Part shown: positions 36,337-46,910 of the stretch, in pieces | Position numbering within the stretch: position 1 is the stretch's first letter | Layout: each line of letters begins with the position of its first letter | Origin: Lachnospiraceae bacterium JC7 | GTDB taxonomy: Bacteria; Bacillota; Clostridia; Lachnospirales; Lachnospiraceae | DNA length: 64,000 nt | Direction of reading: 5' to 3' | Assembly: GCA_000513555.1 (NCBI GenBank) | Contig: ALYD01000014.1 | Location: 1 to 64,000 of the forward strand | Notes under the pieces: generated by a model | Told to the model about the DNA's origin: nothing | Database searches by the model: none | What the model saw: the letters and a program-made list of their open reading frames with translations, nothing else | Position numbers and translations under genes: made by a program

Positions 36337-37929
36337 TTAGTTCTTTCCGAACTCAGTGAGCTTCAGATCCTTGTTTCTGTCAAGCACCATACCCACTGAC
36401 CACTCATGTGCAAAAAGAAGCAGCGGGCGGTCCTTAAGATCCTTTACGATCTTCATATCGGAAGTACCCTGTATTTTGTCAATGTCTATCTCGGTGTAAT
36501 TCTCCACCCAGCGGATATACTCATACGGAAGTGTATCCAGCTTAACGTCAACATTGTACTCATTCTTAAGTCTGAAGGTCAGAACTTCAAACTGAAGGGC
36601 ACCGACTACACCTACGATGATCTCTTCCATTCCGGTGTTGTACTCCTGGAATATCTGGATAGCACCCTCCTGTGCGATCTGGGAAACACCCTTCAGGAAC
36701 TGCTTACGCTTCATGGTATCCACCTGACGTACTCTTGCGAAATGCTCAGGCGCAAAGGTAGGGATACCCTCATATGCAAATTTCTTTGAAGACAGCTCAA
36801 GTGTATCACCGATGGAGAAAATACCCGGATCGAATATTCCGATAATGTCTCCGGCATAGGCCTTCTCAACTATCTTACGCTCATCCGCCATCATCTGTGT
36901 AGGCTGACTGAGCTTTACCTTACGGCCTGTCTGCACATGATTTACTTCCATGCCTGCATCAAACTCACCTGAGCAGATACGCATGAAGGCAACTCTGTCT
37001 CTGTGCTTAGGATCCATGTTAGCCTGAATCTTAAATACAAATGCTGAGAATGGCTCCTCAACAGTATCCACAACGCCCTTGTCACTGGTTCTCGGCATAG
37101 GGGGCTGTGTCATCTTCAGGAAATGCTCAAGGAATGTTCTTACACCGAAGTTTGTAAGAGCAGAGCCAAAGAATACAGGAGTGAGATCACCTCTGTTGAT
37201 CCTCTCCTCATCGTACTCGTCGGAAGCTCCGTCAAGAAGCTCCAGATCCTCCTGAAGCTTGTCGTAATATTCAAATCCCACAAGATCCTTTAATGAAGGA
37301 TCGGAAAGAGCCACGTCCTTCTCCTCTACAGCCTTGGTGCCGCCTGCATTGGCAGTAAAAAGTTCAACAGTTTCTGTCTCACGGTCAAATACACCCTTGA
37401 AATTTCTGCCACAGCCGATAGGCCAGTTTATAGGACATGTACGGATGCCAAGAACGTTCTCGATCTCGTCAAGGAGCTCGTACGGATCACGGGCCTCACG
37501 GTCGAACTTGTTGATGAAGGTAAAAATAGGAATATGTCTCATGACACATACCTTAAACAGTTTGATGGTCTGAGGCTCTACACCCTTTGCGCCGTCAATG
37601 ACCATGACCGCACTGTCTGCCGCCATAAGTGTACGGTATGTATCCTCAGAGAAATCCTGGTGTCCAGGTGTATCGAGGATATTGATGCACTTGTCTCCAT
37701 AATTAAACTGAAGTACTGAAGATGTAACAGAAATACCTCTCTGCTTCTCTATCTCCATCCAGTCGGATACTGCATGCTTTGTAGCCTTGCGTCCCTTTAC
37801 AGTACCTGCAAGATTGATAGCTCCTCCATAAAGAAGGAACTTCTCTGTCAATGTTGTCTTACCGGCATCCGGGTGAGAAATGATCGCGAATGTTCGTCTC
37901 TTCTCAATTTCTTCTTTTAAATTTGCCAT
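36337..37929 (-). CDS. prfC: Peptide chain release factor 3
   Basis: This 530-residue translational GTPase has P-loop S-H-P-D-A-G-K-T-T, switch II D-T-P-G-H-Q-D-F and N-K-F-D, with the domain order of RF3 rather than EF-G. It recycles RF1/RF2 after termination. The ATG at 37929 follows GGAG; the 11-residue longer frame from 37962 was rejected because it has no ribosome site and departs from the family. Confidence 0.95.
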   Translation of the reverse strand: MANLKEEIEKRRTFAIISHPDAGKTTLTEKFLLYGGAINLAGTVKGRKATKHAVSDWMEIEKQRGISVTSSVLQFNYGDKCINILDTPGHQDFSEDTYRTLMAADSAVMVIDGAKGVEPQTIKLFKVCVMRHIPIFTFINKFDREARDPYELLDEIENVLGIRTCPINWPIGCGRNFKGVFDRETETVELFTANAGGTKAVEEKDVALSDPSLKDLVGFEYYDKLQEDLELLDGASDEYDEERINRGDLTPVFFGSALTNFGVRTFLEHFLKMTQPPMPRTSDKGVVDTVEEPFSAFVFKIQANMDPKHRDRVAFMRICSGEFDAGMEVNHVQTGRKVKLSQPTQMMADERKIVEKAYAGDIIGIFDPGIFSIGDTLELSSKKFAYEGIPTFAPEHFARVRQVDTMKRKQFLKGVSQIAQEGAIQIFQEYNTGMEEIIVGVVGALQFEVLTFRLKNEYNVDVKLDTLPYEYIRWVENYTEIDIDKIQGTSDMKIVKDLKDRPLLLFAHEWSVGMVLDRNKDLKLTEFGKN

Positions 37930-38004
37930 ATTTTCTCCATATAAAACATCTAAAACGGACATCGGACCGTTTCACGCTATGCGTTCCCACGGTCATAAAT
38001 CAAA

Positions 38005-38030
38005 GAGACTATGTCAGAAGACATAGTCTC
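38005..38030 (-). terminator. Terminator of ftsZ
   Basis: Perfect 11-bp arms 38005-38015 and 38020-38030 with a 4-nt loop, then TTTGATTT on the minus strand, 43 nt after the ftsZ stop. Confidence 0.8.
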
Positions 38031-38072
38031 AATTAACATCAGATAGTGATCAACTATCAGTAATCCAAAAAA

Positions 38073-39350
38073 TTATCTTCTGTTTCTCAAGAAGTCAGGA
38101 ATTACGATTCCTACATCATTGCCCTGCTGAGGACGATATGGCTGCTGTACCGGAGTCGGAGCAACACTTGGAGCTGCAGGCTGTACCGGCTGCTGAACAG
38201 GAGCAGGCTGTACAGAAGGTGCTGTAGGAACAGTATGTGCTGCAGGAGCTGAAGTATTAGCTGCCTGATATCCTAAATTAGAACCCTGCGGGTTAAGGAA
38301 GCTTGGCATAGGTCTTGCTGCAGGAGCTGCCGGCTGAGCAGCACGTGGCTGAACTGCCTGCTTCTTCTCTGCACTGTCAAATGAAGAAGCTGTTGCGGCA
38401 CTGTCCTGAATTCCTGTGGCGATAACAGTGATCTTGCACTCATCCTGAGCATTCTCATCGTACATTGCACCGAAGATGATGTTGGCATTATCACCTGCAA
38501 GCTCCTCAACATATGAAGCTGCCTCGTTTGCCTCTACAAGAGAGATATCTCCGGAGATGTTGATGATAACATCTGTTGCACCCTGAATAGTTGTCTCGAG
38601 AAGAGGGGAAGAAATAGCCATCTTAACGGCCTCAGTTGCCTTCTCATCACCCTTTGCAGTACCGATACCAACGTGAGCAACGCCCTTGTCCTTCATAACA
38701 GAAGAAACATCGGCAAAGTCAAGGTTGATAAGACCGGGAACATTGATAAGGTCTGTGATACCCTGAACTGCCTGCTGGAGAACCTCATCAGCCTTTCTGA
38801 GAGCATCCGGCATAGTTGTTCTGCGATCTACGATCTCAAGAAGTCTGTCGTTAGGTATAACGATAAGTGTATCAACAGACTCTTTAAGCTGCTCGATACC
38901 CTTGATTGCGTTGGTCATACGCTGGCGGGCCTCAAAGCGGAATGGCTTTGTCACTACACCAACTGTAAGGATACCCATATCCTTCGCGATCTTTGCAATG
39001 ATAGGCGCTGCACCTGTACCGGTTCCACCACCCATACCGCATGTTACGAATACCATGTCTGCACCCTGTAAAGCTGCAGTTATATCTTCTGAACTTTCTT
39101 CAGCCGCCTTGGCACCAACCTCTGGTCTGCCGCCACAGCCAAGTCCTTTAGTAAGCTTCTCACCGATCTGCATCGTAGTTGGAGCCTGGCTATACTGTAA
39201 CGCCTGCTTATCTGTATTAACGCCTATGAACTCAACGCCAACGATACCGTCAGTTACCATGCGATTCACAGCGTTATTACCTGCGCCACCAACACCAACA
39301 ACTATAATTCTTGCAGCTGCTTCTGACTCAGGAAGTTTAATCTCAAGCAT
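38073..39350 (-). CDS. ftsZ: Cell division GTPase FtsZ
   Basis: This 425-residue tubulin homologue has the tubulin signature G-G-G-T-G-T-G near residue 106 and the synergy loop N-V-D/N-L-D-F-A-D-V region. A long Pro/Ala/Gln-rich linker (about 325-405) follows, then the conserved C-terminal peptide I-P-D-F-L-R-N-R that binds FtsA/ZapA/SepF-type partners. It forms the division ring. An AAGGAGG site precedes the ATG. It follows ftsQ at 233 nt, so it may have its own promoter in that gap. ftsA is not next to it. Confidence 0.97.
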   Translation of the reverse strand: MLEIKLPESEAAARIIVVGVGGAGNNAVNRMVTDGIVGVEFIGVNTDKQALQYSQAPTTMQIGEKLTKGLGCGGRPEVGAKAAEESSEDITAALQGADMVFVTCGMGGGTGTGAAPIIAKIAKDMGILTVGVVTKPFRFEARQRMTNAIKGIEQLKESVDTLIVIPNDRLLEIVDRRTTMPDALRKADEVLQQAVQGITDLINVPGLINLDFADVSSVMKDKGVAHVGIGTAKGDEKATEAVKMAISSPLLETTIQGATDVIINISGDISLVEANEAASYVEELAGDNANIIFGAMYDENAQDECKITVIATGIQDSAATASSFDSAEKKQAVQPRAAQPAAPAARPMPSFLNPQGSNLGYQAANTSAPAAHTVPTAPSVQPAPVQQPVQPAAPSVAPTPVQQPYRPQQGNDVGIVIPDFLRNRR

Positions 39351-39583
39351 AATCTTCCTCCTTCAACACTATATGTTTTTATAATCATAATAGTAGCTTG
39401 AATTCAATCCGTATGACCTCTTACGCTTGTTACTGTAAAAAACCAAATGTGGTCACACGCCCGTCTACTATACATGTATTTATTATTAATTTCAATAGCT
39501 TTACAGATTTTAGCACGCACATAAGAGATACATTACTAAGTTTTTTTCACTTAATTCTTACGTTTTTATAACGTTTCTAAATA

Positions 39584-40390
39584 TTATTGTTTTTTTGTCT
39601 TAAAAATATAGCTCTCATGGTCAGAACTTTCGTTATATATGGAAAGATTAAGCTCTCCTTTCATCCCCTGTATCTTGGGAAGAATGTCTCTCAGCGTGAA
39701 GATCTTCATCTCCATGTTCTCATTTCCCCCAAGATATACCTCTATATCATCAATATACAGTGTGGCGTTCAAAAGATTATCATAAGCTATCTCACTACAT
39801 TTTATATTATTGTCGCTTAAAGCACCTGTTAAATTCAGTATATCCCTAAATACCTGCATATTCTGAACCGGCAGTTCCCGGTACAGTACTATAGAGCCGA
39901 AGCTGAGACCTGTGATCATGGGGATGCCCTCAAGCTTTTCTCCGGTGGACTCCACCACTATTCCGTCCTTATCGAAGTACATATGACTGGACATATAGTC
40001 GACATAGCCGACAATGTTTTTCTCATAGACGGTTATGACCACTGAAAACGGACTTTCCCAGTCAATGTCATATCTCTGAATGAAGGGGATCTGCTTATGT
40101 TCTCTGGTTTTATCCTTGCAGAAACAATAAAAGGAGTTTGTGTCCCAACTATCCGAAAATATAAGGTCAACAATCTCCTCACTGGTGTATCTGGTGTTGC
40201 CGATGACACTGAAGTTCTTGATCCTCGCACTGGCAAGAACTATGGCTGTCAAAAGGAGCATCAGCACCATTCCCCATCGTATAAGATGCTTTTCTTTCTT
40301 TTTTTGTTCGGAACGGTAGTCATAATCATCCGTGTCATCCGGATCAAAGAACTCCCGATTCCTGTTAATGTTTCTTATTTTTCTATCCAT
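39584..40390 (-). CDS. ftsQ: Division protein FtsQ/DivIB
   Basis: This 268-residue bitopic protein has an acidic cytoplasmic N-terminus, one membrane helix (M-V-L-M-L-L-L-T-A-I-V-L), then a POTRA domain (I-K-N-F-S-V-I-G-N-T-R-Y-T-S-E-E-I) and the beta domain. It joins FtsL and the septal transpeptidase. A longer frame from 40438 would start within the terminator hairpin at 40404-40436, so the ATG at 40390 was chosen; its ribosome site is weak (AGG). Confidence 0.9.
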   Translation of the reverse strand: MDRKIRNINRNREFFDPDDTDDYDYRSEQKKKEKHLIRWGMVLMLLLTAIVLASARIKNFSVIGNTRYTSEEIVDLIFSDSWDTNSFYCFCKDKTREHKQIPFIQRYDIDWESPFSVVITVYEKNIVGYVDYMSSHMYFDKDGIVVESTGEKLEGIPMITGLSFGSIVLYRELPVQNMQVFRDILNLTGALSDNNIKCSEIAYDNLLNATLYIDDIEVYLGGNENMEMKIFTLRDILPKIQGMKGELNLSIYNESSDHESYIFKTKKQ

Positions 40391-40403
40391 ATTGCCTATT
40401 TTA

Positions 40404-40436
40404 CAAAAAAGCGATGTTTTTTCAACATCGCTTTTC
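40404..40436 (-). terminator. Terminator between ftsW and ftsQ
   Basis: Arms 40411-40418 and 40424-40431 (GCGATGTT/AACATCGC) with flanking A/T pairs run into TTTTTT on the minus strand. It separates ftsQ-ftsZ from the mraZ-to-ftsW transcript. Confidence 0.85.
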
Positions 40437-40534
40437 AAAACAATATATTGATATATGTGTCATAGTCTACTCCCGCCTTCACCTGCACAAAAGCGGGCGG
40501 AACAACGTGCCATATCAACTGTAACACTCAGTTT

Positions 40535-41662
40535 TTATGTTTCAAGTCTTATCTGTCGTGAGACGGATAATGCTATTCCCATTTCAGCCATCAGGATGAA
40601 TAGTGAAGTTCCTCCGTAACTGACAAAAGGAAGTGTTACACCGGTATTCGGAATAGTGTTTGTAGCAACCGCGATATTGAAAATGATCTGCAATGCTATA
40701 TGGCACATGATTCCGATGGTAAGCATGGATCCGAAGAGGTCTCTCGCATTTCTCGTATTGTCATAAAGTCTGTAAATGATAAATGCATATATCAGTATGA
40801 TGGAAACCGCTCCGAAAAGCCCCAGCTCCTCACATATGATAGTGAAGATCATATCATTCTGGGCCTCCGGCATCAGAAATTTCTGAACCGATTCTCCCAG
40901 ACCCTTTCCGAAGATTCCTCCGGAACCTATGGCGTAAAGCCCCTGCAAAGTCTGGAATGTCTCATCCGCATAGCTCGAAGGATCCTTCCATGCAAAGATT
41001 CTGACCAGCTGATACTCCTGAAGGATATTGAGACGCTGAAGCATTTTGGCGAAAGGATATGCAAAAATGTAAACCAGCATCATAATTCCGCCAACCGCCG
41101 CAAAGGGAGCGACTCTTTTGCAGGATATCCACAACATGAAAAATGTTATACCCATGATGATCATGGCCGTTGACAGGTTCGTCTTTGCAATGAACACTGC
41201 AGGAAGGACTCCCCATGCCGCTGTAGTCATTATCTTTTTCCAATCATTCATCTTGTAACCGTTATGAGTGATTATTATGGACAGCTGTATGATGACCGCA
41301 ACCTTCATAAGCTCCGAAGGCTGGAAGGTAACTCCACCAAGTTTAAGCCATCTTGCAGAACCATGGGATGCAAAACCTATGACCGCTGTGGCTATCTGAA
41401 GCAATACGGAAATACAGTAAAATATAAATCCGAACCTTGCACAGAGATGATAGTCAAACTTTGAAACAACCAGCATTACCGCAATACCCAGGGCCGCAAA
41501 TAATGCCTGCCTCTTCAGGAAATACATAGCATCCTGCATGGTAGTCTGTGCAGAGTAACCGGATGCCGAGTACATAACTATAAGCCCGAATCCGGCTATA
41601 AAAATTACAGTGAACAGCAGGCTGTAATCAAAGAAATGTTTAATTTTCTTCTTTTTCGCCAA
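40535..41662 (-). CDS. ftsW: Septal peptidoglycan polymerase FtsW (SEDS family)
   Basis: This 375-residue SEDS protein has about ten membrane segments. V-M-Y-S-A-S near residue 30, K-L-G-G-V-T-F-Q-P-S-E (with the catalytic-region acid near 118) and V-T-L-P-F-V-S-Y-G-G-T-S near the end are all present. The context with the PBP gene points to FtsW rather than RodA. The start is a TTG behind AGAGG. Confidence 0.92.
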   Translation of the reverse strand: MAKKKKIKHFFDYSLLFTVIFIAGFGLIVMYSASGYSAQTTMQDAMYFLKRQALFAALGIAVMLVVSKFDYHLCARFGFIFYCISVLLQIATAVIGFASHGSARWLKLGGVTFQPSELMKVAVIIQLSIIITHNGYKMNDWKKIMTTAAWGVLPAVFIAKTNLSTAMIIMGITFFMLWISCKRVAPFAAVGGIMMLVYIFAYPFAKMLQRLNILQEYQLVRIFAWKDPSSYADETFQTLQGLYAIGSGGIFGKGLGESVQKFLMPEAQNDMIFTIICEELGLFGAVSIILIYAFIIYRLYDNTRNARDLFGSMLTIGIMCHIALQIIFNIAVATNTIPNTGVTLPFVSYGGTSLFILMAEMGIALSVSRQIRLET

Positions 41663-41738
41663 GTACTTCCTCTCCCTTTTATAAAAGTAATATTTCTACT
41701 TTATATATTTTAATGAGTAAAGTGTCAATAAAAATTCA

Positions 41739-43094
41739 TTATAATGCCATAACGCATTCTTTAAAGATACGGCCTCTCTCCTCATAATTCGGGAACATTC
41801 CCCATGAGGCACAGGCCGGACTCAAAAGCACGTAATCACCCGCATCGGCATAAGCTGCGCAGTCCTTTACGGCCTCATCCATGTCCTCTGCGAACATAAC
41901 ATTGGTAAAGCCATACTTCTTTGCACATTCGGCAATGAGATTTCTGGTCTGACCTATAAGTACCAGGTACTTCACTCTTCCCTTGAAAAGCTTGCACCAC
42001 TCATCAAAAGGAATCTCCTTGTCATATCCGCCGCCGATAAGAATGGTCGGTCCCGGCATAGCCAGAAGCGCCTTTATGGCAGCATCAGGATTTGTTCCCT
42101 TGGAATCGTTGTAATATCTTACCCCGTTTCTCTCACGGACAAACTCTATACGATGCTCTACGGGTTTGAACTTTCTGATCGCCGATACGATATTTTCCAT
42201 AGGAACATCCATGTTCATACAAACGGCAATGGCGCACATGATATTCTCATAGTTATGCGCTCCGAGAAGATTTGTGTCATGAACGTTTAAAAGCACCTCA
42301 TCCTCGCCATCGTGAACGTAATGTATCTCCGGCTCTTTGTAATAGAATCCATCCTTAAGAACATGTGTCGAACTGAACCAGATAACCTTTGGCTTCAATG
42401 TCTTTCTCTTGCCGAACTTCTTGAGCTCAGGATCATCATAATTGAGTACTACGAAATCCTCTTCTGTCTGATTTGCAGCTATGGTCTCCTTCGCCTTTGC
42501 ATAGTTCTTCATGGTCTTGTGGCGGTCAAGATGGTCCGGTGTGATGTTTGTTATACATGACACATGCGGATGGAAATCCATAACCGTCTCAAGCTGAAAT
42601 GAACTCACCTCAAGAATGGTTGCCGAATCATCTCTTGTATCAAGAGCATCTGCAGTAAAAGGATTACCTATGTTGCCGCAGACATGAGTATCATCATATG
42701 TTGTCTTAAGTATCTCACCTATAAGAGATACTGTTGTTGTCTTGCCGTTAGTTCCCGTAACTGCAGCAAGCTTTCCTTTACTTGACTGATAGGCAAGTTC
42801 TATCTCACCCCAGATAGGAATATTTGCAGACTTTATCAGTTTTACAAAAGGCTTATCCAACGGGATGCCCGGGCTGATGACAGCCAGATCCACCTGTATA
42901 AGATCCGACAGATTCAGGTCTCCCACAATAACCGATATCTTGTCTTTTTTGTTGAAATTCTTAAGGACCTTGATTTTATCAAGTTCCTTGTTGGAGTCAT
43001 ACAGTATTACATGACCTCCAAGACTCAGTATCTGCCTCGCAGCACAGATACCGCTCTTTCCCGTACCAAGTACGAGCACCTTCCGACTTTGCAT
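41739..43094 (-). CDS. murD: UDP-N-acetylmuramoylalanine-D-glutamate ligase MurD
   Basis: This 451-residue Mur ligase has G-T-G-K-S-G near the N-terminus, the ATP loop G-T-N-G-K-T-T, and D-H-L-D-R-H plus Y-N-D-S-K-G-T-N, the MurD signature. It adds D-glutamate to the peptidoglycan precursor. The ATG at 43094 was chosen over a GTG at 43103 because GAGG lies 8 nt upstream. Confidence 0.95.
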   Translation of the reverse strand: MQSRKVLVLGTGKSGICAARQILSLGGHVILYDSNKELDKIKVLKNFNKKDKISVIVGDLNLSDLIQVDLAVISPGIPLDKPFVKLIKSANIPIWGEIELAYQSSKGKLAAVTGTNGKTTTVSLIGEILKTTYDDTHVCGNIGNPFTADALDTRDDSATILEVSSFQLETVMDFHPHVSCITNITPDHLDRHKTMKNYAKAKETIAANQTEEDFVVLNYDDPELKKFGKRKTLKPKVIWFSSTHVLKDGFYYKEPEIHYVHDGEDEVLLNVHDTNLLGAHNYENIMCAIAVCMNMDVPMENIVSAIRKFKPVEHRIEFVRERNGVRYYNDSKGTNPDAAIKALLAMPGPTILIGGGYDKEIPFDEWCKLFKGRVKYLVLIGQTRNLIAECAKKYGFTNVMFAEDMDEAVKDCAAYADAGDYVLLSPACASWGMFPNYEERGRIFKECVMAL

Positions 43095-43131
43095 GCACTT
43101 CACCTCATCAAATCCCCTACTGCCCTATTTG

Positions 43132-44088
43132 TTACATCCCCAAAGCTGAAACAAAACAAAGCAGGATCGTTATAATTGTAAATACTGTCACAACCTTGGT
43201 TTCAGACCACCCTCCGAGCTCAAAATGATGATGGATCGGAGCCATTCTGAAAACTCTTTTACCATGAGTTGCTTTAAAATAAGTCACCTGAATGATGACT
43301 GACAGTACTTCTATAAGATATATAAGTGCGAATATCGGAATATACAGAGGCATACCCATTTCAAATGCAGCTGCCGCAACGAAACCGCCCAGTGCAAGAG
43401 AACCTGTATCTCCCATAAATATCTTTGCAGGATGACAATTATAAACCAGAAAACCAAGCAGACTTCCGAAAACTCCTCCGGCCATAGGAGTAAGTGAGCC
43501 TTCACCGGTCTTCATGCTGACAAATGCGATGAAGATAGCTATAACCGCAGTAACTGAGCTTGCAAGCCCGTCGATACCGTCTGTGAAGTTGGCACCGTTG
43601 TCTGTTCCGAGAACTATGAAGAGAAGAGCCGGAACATAGAACCATCCAAGGTTAAGATCTATTGATGTAAACGGTATTCTCATCACATTCGGATAGTCCG
43701 GTGACATATAGAGATATAAAGCAAAGACCAGTGTGAATACAAACTGACATGCAAACTTCTGTTTAGGATTGAATCCCTCAGACTGATGCTTGACCACCTT
43801 CAGGTAATCATCGATAAAACCAACTATTCCGAAGGAAACCGTAAGAAGCAGTACGGGCATGATCTTTGGATAACGTCCCGCAAAGATAAGGCTCACCGCA
43901 AGGATGGCGATTATGAACACGATGCCACCCATGGTAGGTGTTCCCTGTTTTTTCAGATGGGACTGAGGTCCGTCATCTCGAACCTCCTGCCCGAATTTCA
44001 GCTTATGAAGCTCCGGAATCGCAAACGGCATGATAGCTGCCACTATAGCGAATCCAAGCAAAATTGAAATTACCAAATCTATATACAT
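43132..44088 (-). CDS. mraY: Phospho-N-acetylmuramoyl-pentapeptide transferase MraY
   Basis: This 318-residue ten-helix protein has G-T-P-T-M-G-G near residue 49, the D-D-Y-L-K-V motif near 92, N-F-T-D-G-I-D-G-L near 168 and H-H-F-E-L-G-G-W-S-E near 290. It makes lipid I. It lies 37 nt upstream of murD. Confidence 0.96.
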   Translation of the reverse strand: MYIDLVISILLGFAIVAAIMPFAIPELHKLKFGQEVRDDGPQSHLKKQGTPTMGGIVFIIAILAVSLIFAGRYPKIMPVLLLTVSFGIVGFIDDYLKVVKHQSEGFNPKQKFACQFVFTLVFALYLYMSPDYPNVMRIPFTSIDLNLGWFYVPALLFIVLGTDNGANFTDGIDGLASSVTAVIAIFIAFVSMKTGEGSLTPMAGGVFGSLLGFLVYNCHPAKIFMGDTGSLALGGFVAAAAFEMGMPLYIPIFALIYLIEVLSVIIQVTYFKATHGKRVFRMAPIHHHFELGGWSETKVVTVFTIITILLCFVSALGM

Positions 44089-44161
44089 TTCAAACTCCAG
44101 TATTAAATATTATTACTCAATAGTCAGATGTTTTCGCCGGATCATTTCCGGCAAGGGTTCC

Positions 44162-46402
44162 TCAAGATTCTTCTTCATCAGGAACTTCATCGGGAAGACC
44201 GAAGCCCTCTTCCTCATCCGCCGGCTGAATAAACTCGTCAGTCACAGGAGGTAAGGTCTCCCTTGCTGTTTCGGATTCCAATGTTTCCTGATTCTCAGTG
44301 TCATCACCGGAAGACTCCTGTTCGGAAGCACTCGTCGCCTGCTCTCCCATAGGATCACTTGAGATCCCTTCCTGATTCTGGGCAAATCTCGCATTGAGAT
44401 TGTCTGCAGGATCCGTCTCGCTTGAAGGTGCGATATTCATGAACTGCAGTGCATCGTTCATTATCTTCTTTTCAATGTTTATGGCGAAGGATGCTGTAGC
44501 CTGAGCCTCACCCTCGAGATTAGGTGTATCTACTATTACGTAAACAAGAAGCTGAGGATCCTCCACAGGTGCAAAACCCACAAAGGACACGAGATAGTTC
44601 TTTGCCGAACGCGGGATCTTCTCCGCTGTTCCTGTCTTTCCTCCCACACGGTATCCCTGAATCTTTGCCTTGGTACCGGTACCTGCTTCAACAGTCTGGT
44701 ACAGAGCATCCTTCAGGAACTCACTTGTGCTCTTTGAGCAGGTGATTCTCGTAACTTCCGGCTTAATGTTCTCCACCACAGTCCCGTTTGAATTCAGGAT
44801 CTGCTTTACGACGTGTGGTTTATAGTAGCTTCCTCCGTTTATGATGCTGCAGTAGGCCGCCGCCATCTGCACCATGGTGACATTGTAGTTCTGTCCGAAG
44901 GAGTTGGTTGCCAATGTTGTCTTTCCGAGCTTGTCCGGCGCATATACAAGTTTCGAAGTATCAGCTTCCGCCGGAAGATCGATTCCTGTTTTTTCTCCGA
45001 ATCCGAAAAGATGCTGATATTTTACGAACTTTTCAGACCCAAGAGCAAAGGCTGTGTCCATGAGATAGACATTGCAGGACCTCATAAGACCGGTCTTGGC
45101 ATCTATGATTCCGTCACCATCATGATTGTGGCATCGGATCTTCCATGAATGGACACCGTCGCTGAGCTCGATGTAGCCCTCGCAGTTGAACTCCGTGTCA
45201 GGAGTTATGGCTCTTTCCTCAAGTGCCCCTGCCAATGTTATGGCCTTGGCCGTTGAACCGGGCTCGTATGTATCGGATACCATGACGTTTCTCCATATCT
45301 GGTTCCACGCCACCTGTTTTCCATAGGAAATGATGTCTGCCTGAGAATAATACTTGCTTACCTCATCCTCAGAAATAGGAGGTTCCTCCGGATGCTCTCT
45401 CTTGTAGACACCCACAGCTTCCTTTCTTCCAAGTTCAGTGAGATATGCATCAGTATAGACGCTTTCATCCAGAGCTCTCGGATTGTTAAGGTCATACTGG
45501 TTCGTTGATCCCATGGCAAGGACTTCGCCTGTATTGGGATCCATGACCACGGCAGCCGCTACCTTTGAACCTACGTCCTCGGTCTGCCATTCATTGAGAT
45601 ATTTCTCAAGAGACAGCTGGATGTTAGTGTTGATTGTGGTAACGATAGTCTCACCGTCAGTCGGCTGCTTGAGTACCGACTGAAGCTTCGTATCGCTGTC
45701 CATGTATCCATACTCTCTGCCGTTTACTCCTACCAGAGTGTCGTTGTAATACTGTTCAACTCCGCCGTTACCGTTGCTGCCGTCTGCATTGGCAAATCCG
45801 ATAACGTTGCAGGCCAGAGAACCGTAAGGATAGGTCCTCTTATATTCATCCTCAAACCAGATTCCGCGAATACGACTTTTGACACCCGCCTTGAGATAAG
45901 CGGCATTGTGTTCCTTCATGTACTCTTCAAATCCTGATTTCTGGTCGTAGGAAAGCTCCTTGGCATACTTAACGTATGACTTATCGGCTTTATCCTTCAG
46001 AAGTGTGCGTATCTCACCTTCCTCATATCCGAAAAACTCGGAAAGTGCCTTGACCGTAGGTTCCACATATCTCTCTTCAGCTCCGGAATGAATGACTCTC
46101 GGATCGATGATCAGATTGTAGACCTTCTGACTTGTGGCAAGGACCGTGCCGTTCCTGTCCATGATATCGCCTCTGCGAAAAGGGATGGTACGGCTTGAGT
46201 AGGACGCCTGTCTCTGGGACAGTACGATCTTGTTATACTCCTCACTGTTATTTCGGACAAGCTGATAAATCACCACGATAAGGGCAATTAAAGCTAGCAT
46301 TATCACACCAAATGTGATGGCTAGCTTTGTTTGCATATAAGGGGCAAGTATCTTCCCCCTTCTTCTTTTTCTATTTTCATCAGTACTTTGGGATGTCCTC
46401 AT
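44162..46402 (-). CDS. Class B penicillin-binding transpeptidase (FtsI/SpoVD-type)
   Basis: This 746-residue protein has an N-terminal membrane helix (about residues 29-50), a PBP dimerisation domain starting F-R-R-G-D-I-M-D-R-N-G, then the transpeptidase domain. Active-site motifs are S-T-A-K near residue 379, S-C-N near 441 and K-T-G near 593. The last 100 residues are acidic and rich in Ser/Glu, with no PASTA domain, which is longer than usual for FtsI. It cross-links septal peptidoglycan with FtsW. Its start overlaps the end of ftsL by 23 nt. Confidence 0.93.
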   Translation of the reverse strand: MRTSQSTDENRKRRRGKILAPYMQTKLAITFGVIMLALIALIVVIYQLVRNNSEEYNKIVLSQRQASYSSRTIPFRRGDIMDRNGTVLATSQKVYNLIIDPRVIHSGAEERYVEPTVKALSEFFGYEEGEIRTLLKDKADKSYVKYAKELSYDQKSGFEEYMKEHNAAYLKAGVKSRIRGIWFEDEYKRTYPYGSLACNVIGFANADGSNGNGGVEQYYNDTLVGVNGREYGYMDSDTKLQSVLKQPTDGETIVTTINTNIQLSLEKYLNEWQTEDVGSKVAAAVVMDPNTGEVLAMGSTNQYDLNNPRALDESVYTDAYLTELGRKEAVGVYKREHPEEPPISEDEVSKYYSQADIISYGKQVAWNQIWRNVMVSDTYEPGSTAKAITLAGALEERAITPDTEFNCEGYIELSDGVHSWKIRCHNHDGDGIIDAKTGLMRSCNVYLMDTAFALGSEKFVKYQHLFGFGEKTGIDLPAEADTSKLVYAPDKLGKTTLATNSFGQNYNVTMVQMAAAYCSIINGGSYYKPHVVKQILNSNGTVVENIKPEVTRITCSKSTSEFLKDALYQTVEAGTGTKAKIQGYRVGGKTGTAEKIPRSAKNYLVSFVGFAPVEDPQLLVYVIVDTPNLEGEAQATASFAINIEKKIMNDALQFMNIAPSSETDPADNLNARFAQNQEGISSDPMGEQATSASEQESSGDDTENQETLESETARETLPPVTDEFIQPADEEEGFGLPDEVPDEEES

Positions 46403-46910
46403 ATTGTCTTACATACTCACTTTCAGTCTTGTCAAAGGTAATGGTCTGACTGTCGTCAGCATAAACCATTCCCAGCTCCTGTGTCGCAACACGATAGATG
46501 TTGTCGAGATCCAGTGAAGTATCTATGCTGTTCTGAAGCGCATCATTACTTGACTTAAGCTTATCAAGCTGCTGCTTCATACTTTCTATTGAAGATATCC
46601 TTGTATTGATCTGTGTCTGTAAACGAATGTAGGAAAAACAGAACACCAGAGTGCAGGCGAGAGCCGCACACATCATGACAAGAGCTGTGGCATCCATGGT
46701 CTCAGACTTGTTTCTAAGTCTTTCCTGCTGAGCCCTGTACTGCTTCTCCCTCTCCTCAAGTATCCTGTCTCTTTCCAGCTCTCTTCTCTTTCTCTGCTGG
46801 CTATATCTGTCTGTATTTCTCTGGGTCTGTGTCTTACGGACCGCGTTTCCATCTACGTAAGTTCCGGCTGTTCTTGATGCCGCAGCGGCACCCGCTCGTC
46901 TTCTTGCCAT
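46380..46910 (-). CDS. ftsL: FtsL-like division protein
   Basis: This 176-residue protein has a basic, Arg-rich cytoplasmic part with Y-V-D-G-N-A-V-R-K, a charged coiled region, one membrane helix (A-L-V-M-M-C-A-A-L-A-C-T-L-V-F-C-F-S) and a short extracytoplasmic coiled coil. Position between rsmH and the PBP gene fits FtsL, which is poorly conserved in sequence. The ATG at 46910 has GGGGG 7 nt upstream. Confidence 0.85.
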   Translation of the reverse strand: MARRRAGAAAASRTAGTYVDGNAVRKTQTQRNTDRYSQQRKRRELERDRILEEREKQYRAQQERLRNKSETMDATALVMMCAALACTLVFCFSYIRLQTQINTRISSIESMKQQLDKLKSSNDALQNSIDTSLDLDNIYRVATQELGMVYADDSQTITFDKTESEYVRQYEDIPKY